Assembly (NCBI RefSeq): GCF_000025485.1
Contig: NC_013851.1
Location: 1,031,154-1,095,153 of the forward strand
Direction of reading: 5' to 3'
From: Allochromatium vinosum DSM 180
GTDB lineage: Bacteria; Pseudomonadota; Gammaproteobacteria; Chromatiales; Chromatiaceae
DNA length: 64,000 bases
The notes under the pieces are model-generated. The model saw only the letters and a list, made by a program, of their open reading frames with translations, searched no databases and had not been told where the DNA came from. The position numbers were made by a program, and so were the translations under genes. Positions 8,940 to 15,225 of the stretch are shown piece after piece. Within the stretch, counting starts at the first letter, position 1; every line of letters begins with the position of its first letter.

Positions 8940-9660
8940 TCCGGCCGCCTTGCTGCCCTCTGCTAATTCTGCGAATCCTGCTAATCCGGCACCGCAACCC
9001 GTAATCGCAAACACGATTACAGCGCCCGCAATTAGCAGATTTGCAGGATTAGCAGGGGAGTCTGCCGCCGATGGCGCACTCACGATTAGCAGATTCGCAG
9101 AATTAGCAGCCACCACTGCCGCCAACGATGATCCTGATCGTCATAGCCGCTGGATCGTCCGGCACCCGGACGGGCGGCGCGAATCGATCTGGTATGACCC
9201 GCCCAAGACTGCCGCCGAGGTGATAGCCATCTATCCGGGAGCCGAGATCGAGCGCGAGCCGGACCCTGGACCGGCCCCGAGTCTGCCTCCTGACGTGCTC
9301 GAAGTCGTTTACGCCTATCTGCGCGCAGTCGGCGAGACGGATCTTGCAGCCGGACAGGCGTTCATCGAGGCCGTGGCGCGCGACCCGGAGCAACTGCGCG
9401 GACTCTATGAGGACGTGGTGAAGATGGGACTGGCCGACTGGCCGGACGATCAGGCCACGGAGCCGGACAGCGGCATCGAGATCACCGCCCAGGCTGTCTG
9501 TGCCCGCTGTGCCCACTGGACGCCAGACCGGATCAATCCCCCTGGTGGTCTCGGACACTGCACCATCGCCGCGCCTGCCTCCAAGCGCCCCGGGTCACTC
9601 TGGCCGTGGCCCGATGCCGAAATTCACTGCACCCGTTTTCAGGAGATCACCCCATGCTGA
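8929..9660 (+). CDS. Hypothetical protein with Cys-rich C-terminus
   Basis: Starting at the ATG that overlaps the preceding gene by 11 bp, the product has 243 residues. The N-terminal 65 residues are low in complexity (SANSANPANPAP and ISRFAGLAG) because they are encoded by 9-bp repeats. The middle has RHSRWIVRHPDGRRESIWYDPP and a helical stretch. The last 50 residues hold CARCAHW, GHC and CTRF with conserved-looking Trp, consistent with a small metal-binding domain. The protein is not recognised. The longer upstream frame was rejected because it lies wholly within the preceding gene. Confidence 0.6.
   Translation: MFFDPAALLPSANSANPANPAPQPVIANTITAPAISRFAGLAGESAADGALTISRFAELAATTAANDDPDRHSRWIVRHPDGRRESIWYDPPKTAAEVIAIYPGAEIEREPDPGPAPSLPPDVLEVVYAYLRAVGETDLAAGQAFIEAVARDPEQLRGLYEDVVKMGLADWPDDQATEPDSGIEITAQAVCARCAHWTPDRINPPGGLGHCTIAAPASKRPGSLWPWPDAEIHCTRFQEITPC
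8960..9109. repeat. Iteron-like repeat clusters B, C and D with a central palindrome
   Basis: Cluster B (8960-8986) has three direct 9-bp units CTGCTAATT, CTGCGAATC, CTGCTAATC. Clusters C (9030-9055) and D (9084-9109) carry the same units inverted, each as 9, 8 and 9 bp. Between B and C lies a perfect palindrome GTAATCG-6 bp-CGATTAC (9001-9020). Direct and inverted AT-rich iterons next to helicase/primase-like and SSB genes resemble a replication origin or multi-copy operator, although they also form the coding sequence of a protein. Confidence 0.75.
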
Positions 9661-10079
9661 TCAGCAACATCTACGGCAGGTTGGCTGCCGATCCGACCGA
9701 GAAGACCACGCGCACCGGAAATCCTATGGCCCTGGCGTCCGTGGCTGTGGATGTCACTGGCCAGCGTACCGAGGATGGCGACTCGGAAACGCTGTGGGTC
9801 TCACTGATGGCCTTCGGGCACCAGTGCGAGGCGCTGCTGAGAGCCGAGAAGGGGCAGATGGTCGCCGCCATCGGCAAGCTGACCCGAGGCCGGTACACCG
9901 GCAAGGACGGTACCGAACGCGAGTCCTGGACCTTGCTGGCCGAATCGGTCGTGACCGCCAAGAGTGCGCGCCCTGGTGGTGGTCGCCAGCGTCCGAATGG
10001 GGATGACCGCCAACGCGATCAGGCACCGACCCAGCGCCAGCCACCGGCCCATGACTTCCATGACTCCATCCCATTCTGA
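9654..10079 (+). CDS. ssb: Single-stranded DNA-binding protein of the element
   Basis: This 141-residue protein has an OB-fold SSB sequence (MLISNIYGRLAADPTEKTTR, then ASVAVDV, then ETLWVSLMAFG and MVAAIGKLTRGRYTGKDG). A Gly/Arg/Gln-rich linker and the acidic tip DFHDSIPF, the SSB tail that recruits replication and repair partners, end the protein. It overlaps the upstream gene by 7 bp. The short form and plasmid-like sequence suggest it serves the element, not the chromosome. The start was set at the ATG giving the SSB N-terminus, rejecting a frame 48 bases longer. Confidence 0.88.
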   Translation: MLISNIYGRLAADPTEKTTRTGNPMALASVAVDVTGQRTEDGDSETLWVSLMAFGHQCEALLRAEKGQMVAAIGKLTRGRYTGKDGTERESWTLLAESVVTAKSARPGGGRQRPNGDDRQRDQAPTQRQPPAHDFHDSIPF

Positions 10080-10260
10080 GCCGGACACCGAGGCGACAAA
10101 TCACGATGCGCGGCTGGAAGCCTTCGAGGAACGCGCCGCGATCCTGGAGTTCGACGCCGGACTGACCCGCACCGAAGCTGAGCGACGCGCGCGAGCCGCC
10201 TATGGGCTGGCGCCCGATCCCAACCATTCCCGACCCAGTGACCGGAGAACACGCCGATGA
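10060..10260 (+). CDS. Small charged hypothetical protein
   Basis: A 66-residue frame beginning MTPSHSEPDTEATNHD overlaps the end of ssb by 20 bp. An alternative ATG lies 9 bases upstream. The segment ARLEAFEERAAILEFDAGLTRTEAERRARAAYGL resembles the short helical proteins with a DAGLxRxEAExxAxxxYG pattern found beside replication or toprim genes in plasmids and elements, whose role is unknown. The stop overlaps the next possible start (ATGA). Confidence 0.5.
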   Translation: MTPSHSEPDTEATNHDARLEAFEERAAILEFDAGLTRTEAERRARAAYGLAPDPNHSRPSDRRTRR

Positions 10261-10483
10261 TTGACCGCCCGGACTGGAGCAGCGAGGGGCGCTTGAGATC
10301 GCCTTGCAGCGACGCACACGGATCAGGCAGGCACTCGCACAGGCCAAGGCGCGCGGATTCGCTGTAGAGCATCTGAGGTCGGATCTCACCGCTATCGAGG
10401 GCGAGGTGAGGGCGCTTCAGGCACGCCAACCCCGTGAGACGATGGAAAAAGCTACAGCGCCGAGGCCGACACCAAGTCCGTGA
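10257..10483 (+). pseudogene. Small helical protein gene with apparent -1 frameshift
   Basis: The ATG overlapping the previous stop opens MIDRPDWSSEG and would then run out of frame to an early stop. From the GGGG at 10286-10289 onward the -1 frame reads ALEIALQRRTRIRQALAQ followed by AKARGFAVEHLRSDLTAIEG, a convincing helical protein, and ends at a TGA at 10481. Either a base was lost, leaving a broken gene, or a slip on GGGG joins the two parts. The helical part is rich in Arg, Gln and Ala. Its function is not known. Confidence 0.35.
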
Positions 10484-10553
10484 GAACAACAAGATCAGGG
10501 CAAGGTTTCGCACCAAGCCCATGAGCGGTTAGGAATTGATAAGGGCGCAGCGA

Positions 10554-10859
10554 ATGACGACAGACAGAGAAATCTGCGGCGCTAGAACCCGAGCGGGCGG
10601 ACGATGCAAGCGGCGCGATCTCTACGCTTCCGGCCGATGCGCCTTGCATGGCGGCAAGTCCACCGGCCCGAGGACGCCCGAGGGCAAGGACGCGGCTCGC
10701 GAGAACCTGAAGAAAGCACGGGCAGCCCTGGCCAGTCCCGAGCACTATGCAACCAGATCGCGGCGCAGCGCCAAGGCCAATCGTCGCCGTCCTCTGGCGT
10801 GGCTGGATCGACGGATCTCGGATGATGATTTCGAGCGAGACCCGTCACGAAGCCCATAA
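10554..10859 (+). CDS. Small HGG-motif cysteine/histidine protein
   Basis: The 101-residue product has ICGARTRAGGRCKRR, then GRCALHGGKSTGPRTPEGKD. This is the Cys-Cys-Cys-His pattern of small zinc-finger-like proteins common in phages and genomic islands and often labelled HGGxW-type proteins. The rest is basic and helical. The ATG used directly precedes TTDREICGARTR. An earlier TTG start is possible but has no better ribosome binding site. Function is unknown, and a nucleic-acid-binding role is only suggested by charge and the putative zinc site. Confidence 0.65.
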   Translation: MTTDREICGARTRAGGRCKRRDLYASGRCALHGGKSTGPRTPEGKDAARENLKKARAALASPEHYATRSRRSAKANRRRPLAWLDRRISDDDFERDPSRSP

Positions 10860-10940
10860 CGCGCGCGCGAAGCGTTGGGGGTATTATCTCGGCTTTTCGC
10901 GGCATTATTGAGACGCACTCCGCGCGCGCGAAGCGTTGGG
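10860..10940. repeat. Two 20-bp direct repeats, 61 bp apart
   Basis: The 20-mer CGCGCGCGCGAAGCGTTGGG occurs at 10860-10879 and again at 10921-10940. The first copy starts one base after the stop of the HGG protein. The alternating CG runs could adopt Z-DNA. The rest of the gene-free stretch to about 11257 holds no convincing frame. It ends in an AT-richer patch with two TTGTCAA heptamers (11152-11158 and 11160-11166) and TATATG (11171-11176), a possible promoter or operator for the toxin-antitoxin-like pair. Confidence 0.7.
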
Positions 10941-11257
10941 CTTTTCATTGCGTCTTCCAGGCGCGCTAAGGCCGCCGTTTGAAACGCGACCTCTGACGGT
11001 AAAGCGAAAACCGCGCCATGATCAAAACCCTGAACGCTGCCGCCAAACTTATCTAAAGGGGGTGCTACCGGGCCACGGATGGAGCCTGCCCCCCGCTTGC
11101 GTTTCCGCCGCTCTGGACCTAATCTTTGCCGTGAAACAAAAAAATCAACTGTTGTCAAGTTGTCAACCGCTATATGTTGTGTGTTGCCGACCAGCAACGC
11201 ACTATGGAGATCGCGCCGCGAGTGTCGCGTGCCAACCCTACACGCGCGAGGCCCATC

Positions 11258-11452
11258 ATGAACCGTTCAGAAGCCGCCCAAAACATCCTGGAGATGCGCC
11301 GATTTAAGCGCGAGGTCACCGCCTCACCCGAAGCAGCCCGCCAAGCCCTAAAAGAGGCCGGGATCATGACTGAAGACGGACGCATCGCCGATCCATACAA
11401 ATCCCTGTTTAAACGTCGATCCACCGGATGTACGGAAGAAGTCCAGGTCTAG
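11258..11452 (+). CDS. Small protein upstream of ADP-ribosyltransferase-like toxin, probable antitoxin
   Basis: A 64-residue protein (MNRSEAAQNILEMRRFKREV, then SPEAARQALKEAGIMTEDGR, IADPYKSLFKRR). It is charged and helical with no recognised DNA-binding motif. Its stop TAG shares a base with a GTG start of the downstream toxin-like gene, the tight coupling typical of antitoxin-toxin pairs in which the small gene comes first. The antitoxin role is inferred from size, order and coupling. The longer frame starting 84 bases upstream has no better ribosome binding site. Confidence 0.6.
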   Translation: MNRSEAAQNILEMRRFKREVTASPEAARQALKEAGIMTEDGRIADPYKSLFKRRSTGCTEEVQV

Positions 11453-12024
11453 TGTTCGGGTTTCATGCCACGAAGGCTGAAACCGCTAAGGCGCTCGTCG
11501 AGACCTCCGGCAGCGCCTTCAAGCCCAGCGCAAACAACTACGACTGGCTTGGGCATGGCATGTATTTTTGGGAGAATAGCCCGCACCGAGCCGAGCGTTT
11601 TGCGCGGGATCGCCGCATTCCCAATGCTGTTGTGATTGGTGCGGTGCTGGACTTGGGACATTGCCTCGATCTGACCGACAGCGAATCCCTGTCCTATCTG
11701 TCGACAGCTTATCACGCCCTCAAGGCGACCCTGGAAGCTGCCGGTGAGCCACTCCCCAATAACACCTCGCCCAAGTTTTGCTGTAGCCATGATCTGCTAA
11801 TTCGTGAGCTGGATTGTGCCGTGATCAATTTTCTTCACGCTCAGCGTCGGCGTGACATGAAGAAAAAGCAGCAAGCTTACGATTCTGTGCGCGGTGTCTT
11901 CTGGGAAGGTGAGGATCTGTATCCTGGCGCTGGCTTCAAGGAAAAGAATCACATTCAGCTCTGCATCCGCAACCCGAATTGCATCAAGGGGTTCTTCTAT
12001 CCTAGGCAGCAAGTGCCTTGGTAA
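11452..12024 (+). CDS. ADP-ribosyltransferase-like protein, probable toxin
   Basis: The product of about 190 residues begins VFGFHATKAETAKALVE and continues with NNYDWLGHGMYFWENSPHRAERFA. His in GFHAT followed by the YDWLGxGxYFWE block resembles the first two motifs of PARP/diphtheria-type ADP-ribosyltransferase folds (H-Y-E group). The C-terminal KNHIQLCIRNPNCIKGFF sits where the third motif is expected but lacks a clear catalytic Glu. From memory, proteins with this block are widespread next to a small upstream gene. The start is either this GTG, touching the antitoxin stop, or an ATG 24 bases upstream. Enzymatic activity is not shown. Confidence 0.6.
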   Translation: MFGFHATKAETAKALVETSGSAFKPSANNYDWLGHGMYFWENSPHRAERFARDRRIPNAVVIGAVLDLGHCLDLTDSESLSYLSTAYHALKATLEAAGEPLPNNTSPKFCCSHDLLIRELDCAVINFLHAQRRRDMKKKQQAYDSVRGVFWEGEDLYPGAGFKEKNHIQLCIRNPNCIKGFFYPRQQVPW

Positions 12025-12480
12025 AGGTGCCTGCAAGTAGACGCCACAATCCCGACTGCGCCTTTGAGCAGATCACCTAATCGGCTCAATTTCATGTTTT
12101 TTGAGCCGTCCCTCTGGCCACTCTGACCCCAGGCCACGCCTGCGCCCTGCTTGATGCCCTGCCGGCTGGCGACATTAGTGCCCGGCAAGCGGCACTGCAA
12201 AATACAGCACCCGAACCCGAGAAAACCTGAGATCGCGCCGAGAAGCACCGCGCTCGGCGCTTACCAAAACTCACTTTCGGCTGCGCATGTCCAAGGTACT
12301 TCCGAGGCGAACCCCGCGCGGGGACGTTTCGCACCCCGCTGTTCGGCTGTTTTCGCGCTCGCCTAGGGTTGTTTATTCGGTTGGGCTGCAAACCGCGCCG
12401 TGGCTGGCTTTCGCTCGATTGGGCAAGTAGTCACCCGGTAAACTTCACAAGGGATTTAGGCAAACCGTGACGAGGTGAAC
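12025..12480. other. Gene-free stretch with hairpins in the island
   Basis: No frame with a plausible start was accepted here. Visible structures are CGGCTCAA/TTGAGCCG (12082-12108), which could end toxin-gene transcription, and GCGCCGAG/CTCGGCGC (12235-12260). A frame without a start codon (about 12112-12232, ending in ISARQAALQNTAPEPEKT) has protein-like composition and may be the decayed end of a gene. Confidence 0.4.
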
Positions 12481-13080
12481 ATGGGCGGATTCGGTTCAGG
12501 ATTCCGGGGTACGGCCAAGGCGACGACCCGAGACCGGCACCGCCTGAGTGTCAAGGACTGGGGGAATCTGCCCCCTGGTGCGCGGGCGATCTGGAACATC
12601 ACACGCGGCGGCTGGCAGGACTTGGGATCTGTCCATGTGTGCGTGGAGGCGGACGCCCTGGCGTTGACCTACACCCCGCCGAACGGTAGTCCCATCGAGC
12701 AATGGATAGACATCGAGCGCGCCCCCTGTCGGTTCAGCGGTTCGCGTCCGTGGTTCCTGTGCCCCTGGTGCGGGCGGCGCTGTGGGGCGCTCTACCGAGG
12801 ACGCGGCGGGTTCTACTGTCGGGAGTGCGCGGGACTGAACTACCAAAGCACGCGCGAACCCCCCGATACGCGAGCGGTTCACAAGGCCGACCGTATCCGA
12901 GCGCGGCTTGGCTGGCCAGCCGGTATCGCATTCGGCCATGGCCCCAAGCCCAAGGGGATGCACTGGCGGACCTTCTGGCGACTAGTGGCGGAGCACGACC
13001 GACACGCCCACGCCTTCATGGAGGGAAGCATGGCGCGACTGGACAAGGCCCATGAGCGGCTGTTGCGGTGCGGCAGGTGA
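12481..13080 (+). CDS. Zinc-ribbon hypothetical protein of the element
   Basis: A 199-residue protein beginning MGGFGSGFRG. Residues about 88-115 form a zinc ribbon, FLCPWCGRRCGALY followed by GFYCRECAGLNYQS, with CxxC pairs. The N-terminal part is beta-rich and the C-terminal 60 residues are basic and helical (RADRIRARLGWPAG-like, then HWRTFWRLV). Similar single-copy proteins are familiar as cargo of integrated elements, but the function is unknown. GAGGTG sits 5-10 bp before the ATG used. A GTG two codons upstream is part of that ribosome binding site and was not chosen. It is the last gene before the right arm sites. Confidence 0.65.
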   Translation: MGGFGSGFRGTAKATTRDRHRLSVKDWGNLPPGARAIWNITRGGWQDLGSVHVCVEADALALTYTPPNGSPIEQWIDIERAPCRFSGSRPWFLCPWCGRRCGALYRGRGGFYCRECAGLNYQSTREPPDTRAVHKADRIRARLGWPAGIAFGHGPKPKGMHWRTFWRLVAEHDRHAHAFMEGSMARLDKAHERLLRCGR

Positions 13081-13191
13081 TGACATGAGCCGGAAGAAAG
13101 CCGGTCCCCTGTCTGTGGCGCTGTTCGCGTGGTGACATCGAAAAGCAGCGAGCGCCAGCGACCCGATGGACGGATCGGACGGAAGCCGCTT

Positions 13192-13376
13192 GAGGTATCC
13201 AGGTACCACAAGGTACCAGTTCCGCCGCCGTGTTGGATCGGCTGGCGCTTGTGGATACTTCGAGAGCAGGATGGGTCGGGCAGGCACCATGCGGTACCAG
13301 TCGCAAGCCTGGACCGGCTGCAACGCCAGCAATGACGCGGACTAGATCAAAGGGGTAGGTACCAAATGAGGTACCA
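13192..13376. promoter_or_regulatory. Paired AGGTACCA motifs, putative integrase arm sites (right)
   Basis: AGGTACCA occurs at 13201, 13211, 13357 and 13369, with the near-matches AGGTATCC at 13192, AGGCACCA at 13282 and CGGTACCA at 13292. Members of each pair are 10-12 bp apart, about one helical turn. All lie in the gene-free stretch between the last cargo gene and the right attachment repeat, mirroring the pair at the left end. Integrase or excisionase binding is inferred from this symmetry. Confidence 0.55.
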
Positions 13377-13445
13377 CTACAGGACGAAATTGAGGCGTTT
13401 CGAGGCGACTTGACGCGCATCCATGCGCCGTAAGTCTTTGAATTT

Positions 13446-13502
13446 ATGGTGGCTATGCCCTGACTCGAACAGGGGACCCTCGCATTATGAGTGCGATGCT
13501 CT
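13446..13502. repeat. Attachment site repeat, right (inside intact tRNA-Met)
   Basis: These 57 bases match the left repeat exactly and form the 3' part of the intact tRNA gene, so the element rebuilt the tRNA 3' end when it integrated. Identity stops within the anticodon arm, where the intact copy continues into the D arm. Confidence 0.9.
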
Positions 13503-13523
13503 AACCAACTGAGCTACATAGCC
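13447..13523 (-). tRNA. tRNA-Met (CAT anticodon)
   Basis: The minus strand folds as a standard 77-nt tRNA including encoded CCA. The acceptor begins GGCTATG, the D arm is AGCTCAGTTGGTTAGAGC, the anticodon loop is CTCATAA (anticodon CAT), and the T arm contains GTTCGAGTC. Overall it resembles E. coli elongator tRNA-Met. A CAT anticodon can also mark tRNA-Ile with modified C34, but the body sequence fits elongator Met better. Its 3' 56 bases are the integration site of the island. Confidence 0.93.
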
Positions 13524-13587
13524 AGATGAGACGCGCAATGATAGCGGCCATCGGGCCGTTCGTCAAACAGGATCGAAGCGCGGCCGA

Positions 13588-13630
13588 TGTCGTGGTTGCG
13601 ACAAGGCGGCCGATTGTCGCGACCCCGACA
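13588..13630. promoter_or_regulatory. Two NifA upstream activator sites
   Basis: TGT-10 bp-ACA occurs twice: at 13588-13603 and 13615-13630, with spacers of exactly ten bases and centres 27 bp apart. This is the NifA consensus. They lie about 100-150 bp before the sigma-54 promoter of nifE, the usual distance for enhancer binding and DNA looping. Confidence 0.75.
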
Positions 13631-13719
13631 GCCGGCGTCGCCCGGCTGCGACGGCTGTAACAGTCGTCTCGGTGCCGTCACCCCAATCGAATCAAGCCTC
13701 TAACGGCTCCTGTCATGCA

Positions 13720-13735
13720 AGGCATGATTCGTGCT
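13720..13735 (+). promoter_or_regulatory. Sigma-54 promoter of the nifE operon
   Basis: AGGCATGATTCGTGCT has GG and GC separated by ten bases, matching the -24/-12 consensus TGGCACG-N4-TTGCW at all invariant positions. The predicted transcript starts near 13746, leaving about 25 nt before the nifE ATG and its GGAG ribosome binding site. Two NifA sites upstream make NifA/RpoN control likely. Confidence 0.75.
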
Positions 13736-13770
13736 TTAAGGCTCTCGTAACGCCTCATTGGGAGCCACGC

Positions 13771-15225
13771 ATGAAGCCAAAAGACCTCTCCGCCCTGCTC
13801 GACGAGCCGGCCTGCGCGCACAACGCCAAGTCTAAATCGGGCTGCGCCAAGCCCAAGCCGGGCGCGACGGCGGGTGGCTGCGCCTTCGATGGGGCGCAGA
13901 TCGCCATGCTGCCGATCGGGGATGTCGCCCATATCGTCCATGGCTCCATCGCCTGTGCCGGCAATTCCTGGGACAACCGCGGCACGCGCTCCAGCGGTCC
14001 ACGGCTCTACAAGATCGGTATGACCACGGATCTGACCGAGCAGGACATCATCATGGGGCGCGGTGAGAAGCGCCTGTTCCACTCGATCAAGCAGGCGGTC
14101 GACAGCTATCAGCCAGCCGCCGTCTTCGTCTACAACACCTGTGTTCCGGCCCTGACCGGCGACGACGTCGAGGCTGTCTGCCGGGCCGCCGAGCAGCGCT
14201 GGGGCACGCCCGTGATCCCGATCGATGCCGCCGGCTTCTATGGAGCCAAGAATCTCGGCAGCCGCATCTCGGGCGAGACCATGGTCAAGCGTGTCTGCGG
14301 CGGACGCGAACCCGATCCCATCCCCGAAGGCATCGAACGTCCCGGCTTCAAGGTCCACGACATCTGTCTGATCGGCGAGTACAACATTGCCGGTGAACTC
14401 TGGCATGTGCTGCCGCTGTTCGACGAACTGGGCCTGCGCGTGCTCTGCACCCTTTCGGGCGACGCACGCTTCCGCGAGGTGCAGACCATGCACCGCTCCG
14501 AGGTCAACATGATGGTCTGCTCGCGCGCCCTGGTGAATGTGGCGCGGCGGCTCAAGGAGACCTATGGCACGCCCTGGTTTGAGGGTAGTTTCTATGGGGT
14601 GCGCGATGTGTCGCAGGCGTTGCGCGATTTCGCCCGGATCATCGACGACCCGGATCTGACCGCCCGCACCGAGGTCGTGATCGCGCGCGAAGAGGCCAAG
14701 GCCGAGGCCGCGCTCGCCCCTTGGCGTGAGCGGCTCCAGGGTCGCAAGGTGCTGCTCTATACCGGCGGGGTCAAATCCTGGTCGGTGATCTCGGCGCTCC
14801 AGGATCTGGGCATGACCGTGGTGGCGAGCGGGACGCGCAAGTCGACCGAGGAGGACAAGGCGCGCATCCGCGAACTCATGGGCGAAGACGCGGTGATGAT
14901 CGAGGAGGGCAACCCGCGCACCCTGATCGACATGGTGCACGATCAGGGCGTCGACATTCTGATCGCCGGTGGCCGCAATCTCTACACGGCGCTCAAGGCG
15001 CGTCTTCCCTTCCTGGACATCAATCAGGAGCGCGAATTCGGCTATGCCGGTTACGCGGGCATGGAGGAACTGGCGCGCCAGCTCTGTCTGACCATCGAGA
15101 GTCCGATCTGGGAGGCCGTGCGTCGTCCGCCGCCCTGGGCGCGGTCGGCGGCGACGACGCGATCGCCTGCCGTCACGACCCCCATGGTTTCCGAATCCAC
15201 CGCGCTGGAGGTGCGTCATGCCTGA
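13771..15225 (+). CDS. nifE: Nitrogenase iron-molybdenum cofactor scaffold protein NifE
   Basis: NifE forms with NifN the scaffold on which the nitrogenase FeMo-cofactor precursor is completed in the cytoplasm. The 484-residue protein has conserved cysteines at positions 37, 62, 124 and 250, the same positions that matter in Azotobacter NifE, in [33 protein letters not shown] and NMMVCSRA. The ATG at 13771 follows GGAG and the sigma-54 promoter; 33 extra upstream codons in the same frame cover the promoter and are not translated. It overlaps nifN by 8 bp, so translation is coupled. Confidence 0.97.
   Translation: MKPKDLSALLDEPACAHNAKSKSGCAKPKPGATAGGCAFDGAQIAMLPIGDVAHIVHGSIACAGNSWDNRGTRSSGPRLYKIGMTTDLTEQDIIMGRGEKRLFHSIKQAVDSYQPAAVFVYNTCVPALTGDDVEAVCRAAEQRWGTPVIPIDAAGFYGAKNLGSRISGETMVKRVCGGREPDPIPEGIERPGFKVHDICLIGEYNIAGELWHVLPLFDELGLRVLCTLSGDARFREVQTMHRSEVNMMVCSRALVNVARRLKETYGTPWFEGSFYGVRDVSQALRDFARIIDDPDLTARTEVVIAREEAKAEAALAPWRERLQGRKVLLYTGGVKSWSVISALQDLGMTVVASGTRKSTEEDKARIRELMGEDAVMIEEGNPRTLIDMVHDQGVDILIAGGRNLYTALKARLPFLDINQEREFGYAGYAGMEELARQLCLTIESPIWEAVRRPPPWARSAATTRSPAVTTPMVSESTALEVRHA

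Larger units (their letters stand above)
2722..13502. mobile_element. Integrated element in the 3' end of tRNA-Met
   Basis: A 57-bp direct repeat at each end, an integrase next to one repeat and an intact tRNA-Met at the other define a 10.8-kb integrative element. Cargo in order is integrase, unknown gene, AlpA-like protein, small basic protein, DUF3077-like protein, DUF3987 helicase/primase-like protein, a Cys-rich C-terminal protein, SSB, small unknown proteins, a toxin-antitoxin-like pair and a zinc-ribbon protein. No capsid, tail, portal, relaxase or conjugation gene is visible, so it resembles a small satellite-like or plasmid-derived integrative element rather than a complete prophage or ICE. 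Confidence 0.85.

Noticed and set aside
12112..12232. Open frame with protein-like composition ending ISARQAALQNTAPEPEKT
   Set aside because: It has no start codon or ribosome binding site and no recognisable homology; kept only as a comment on the gap.
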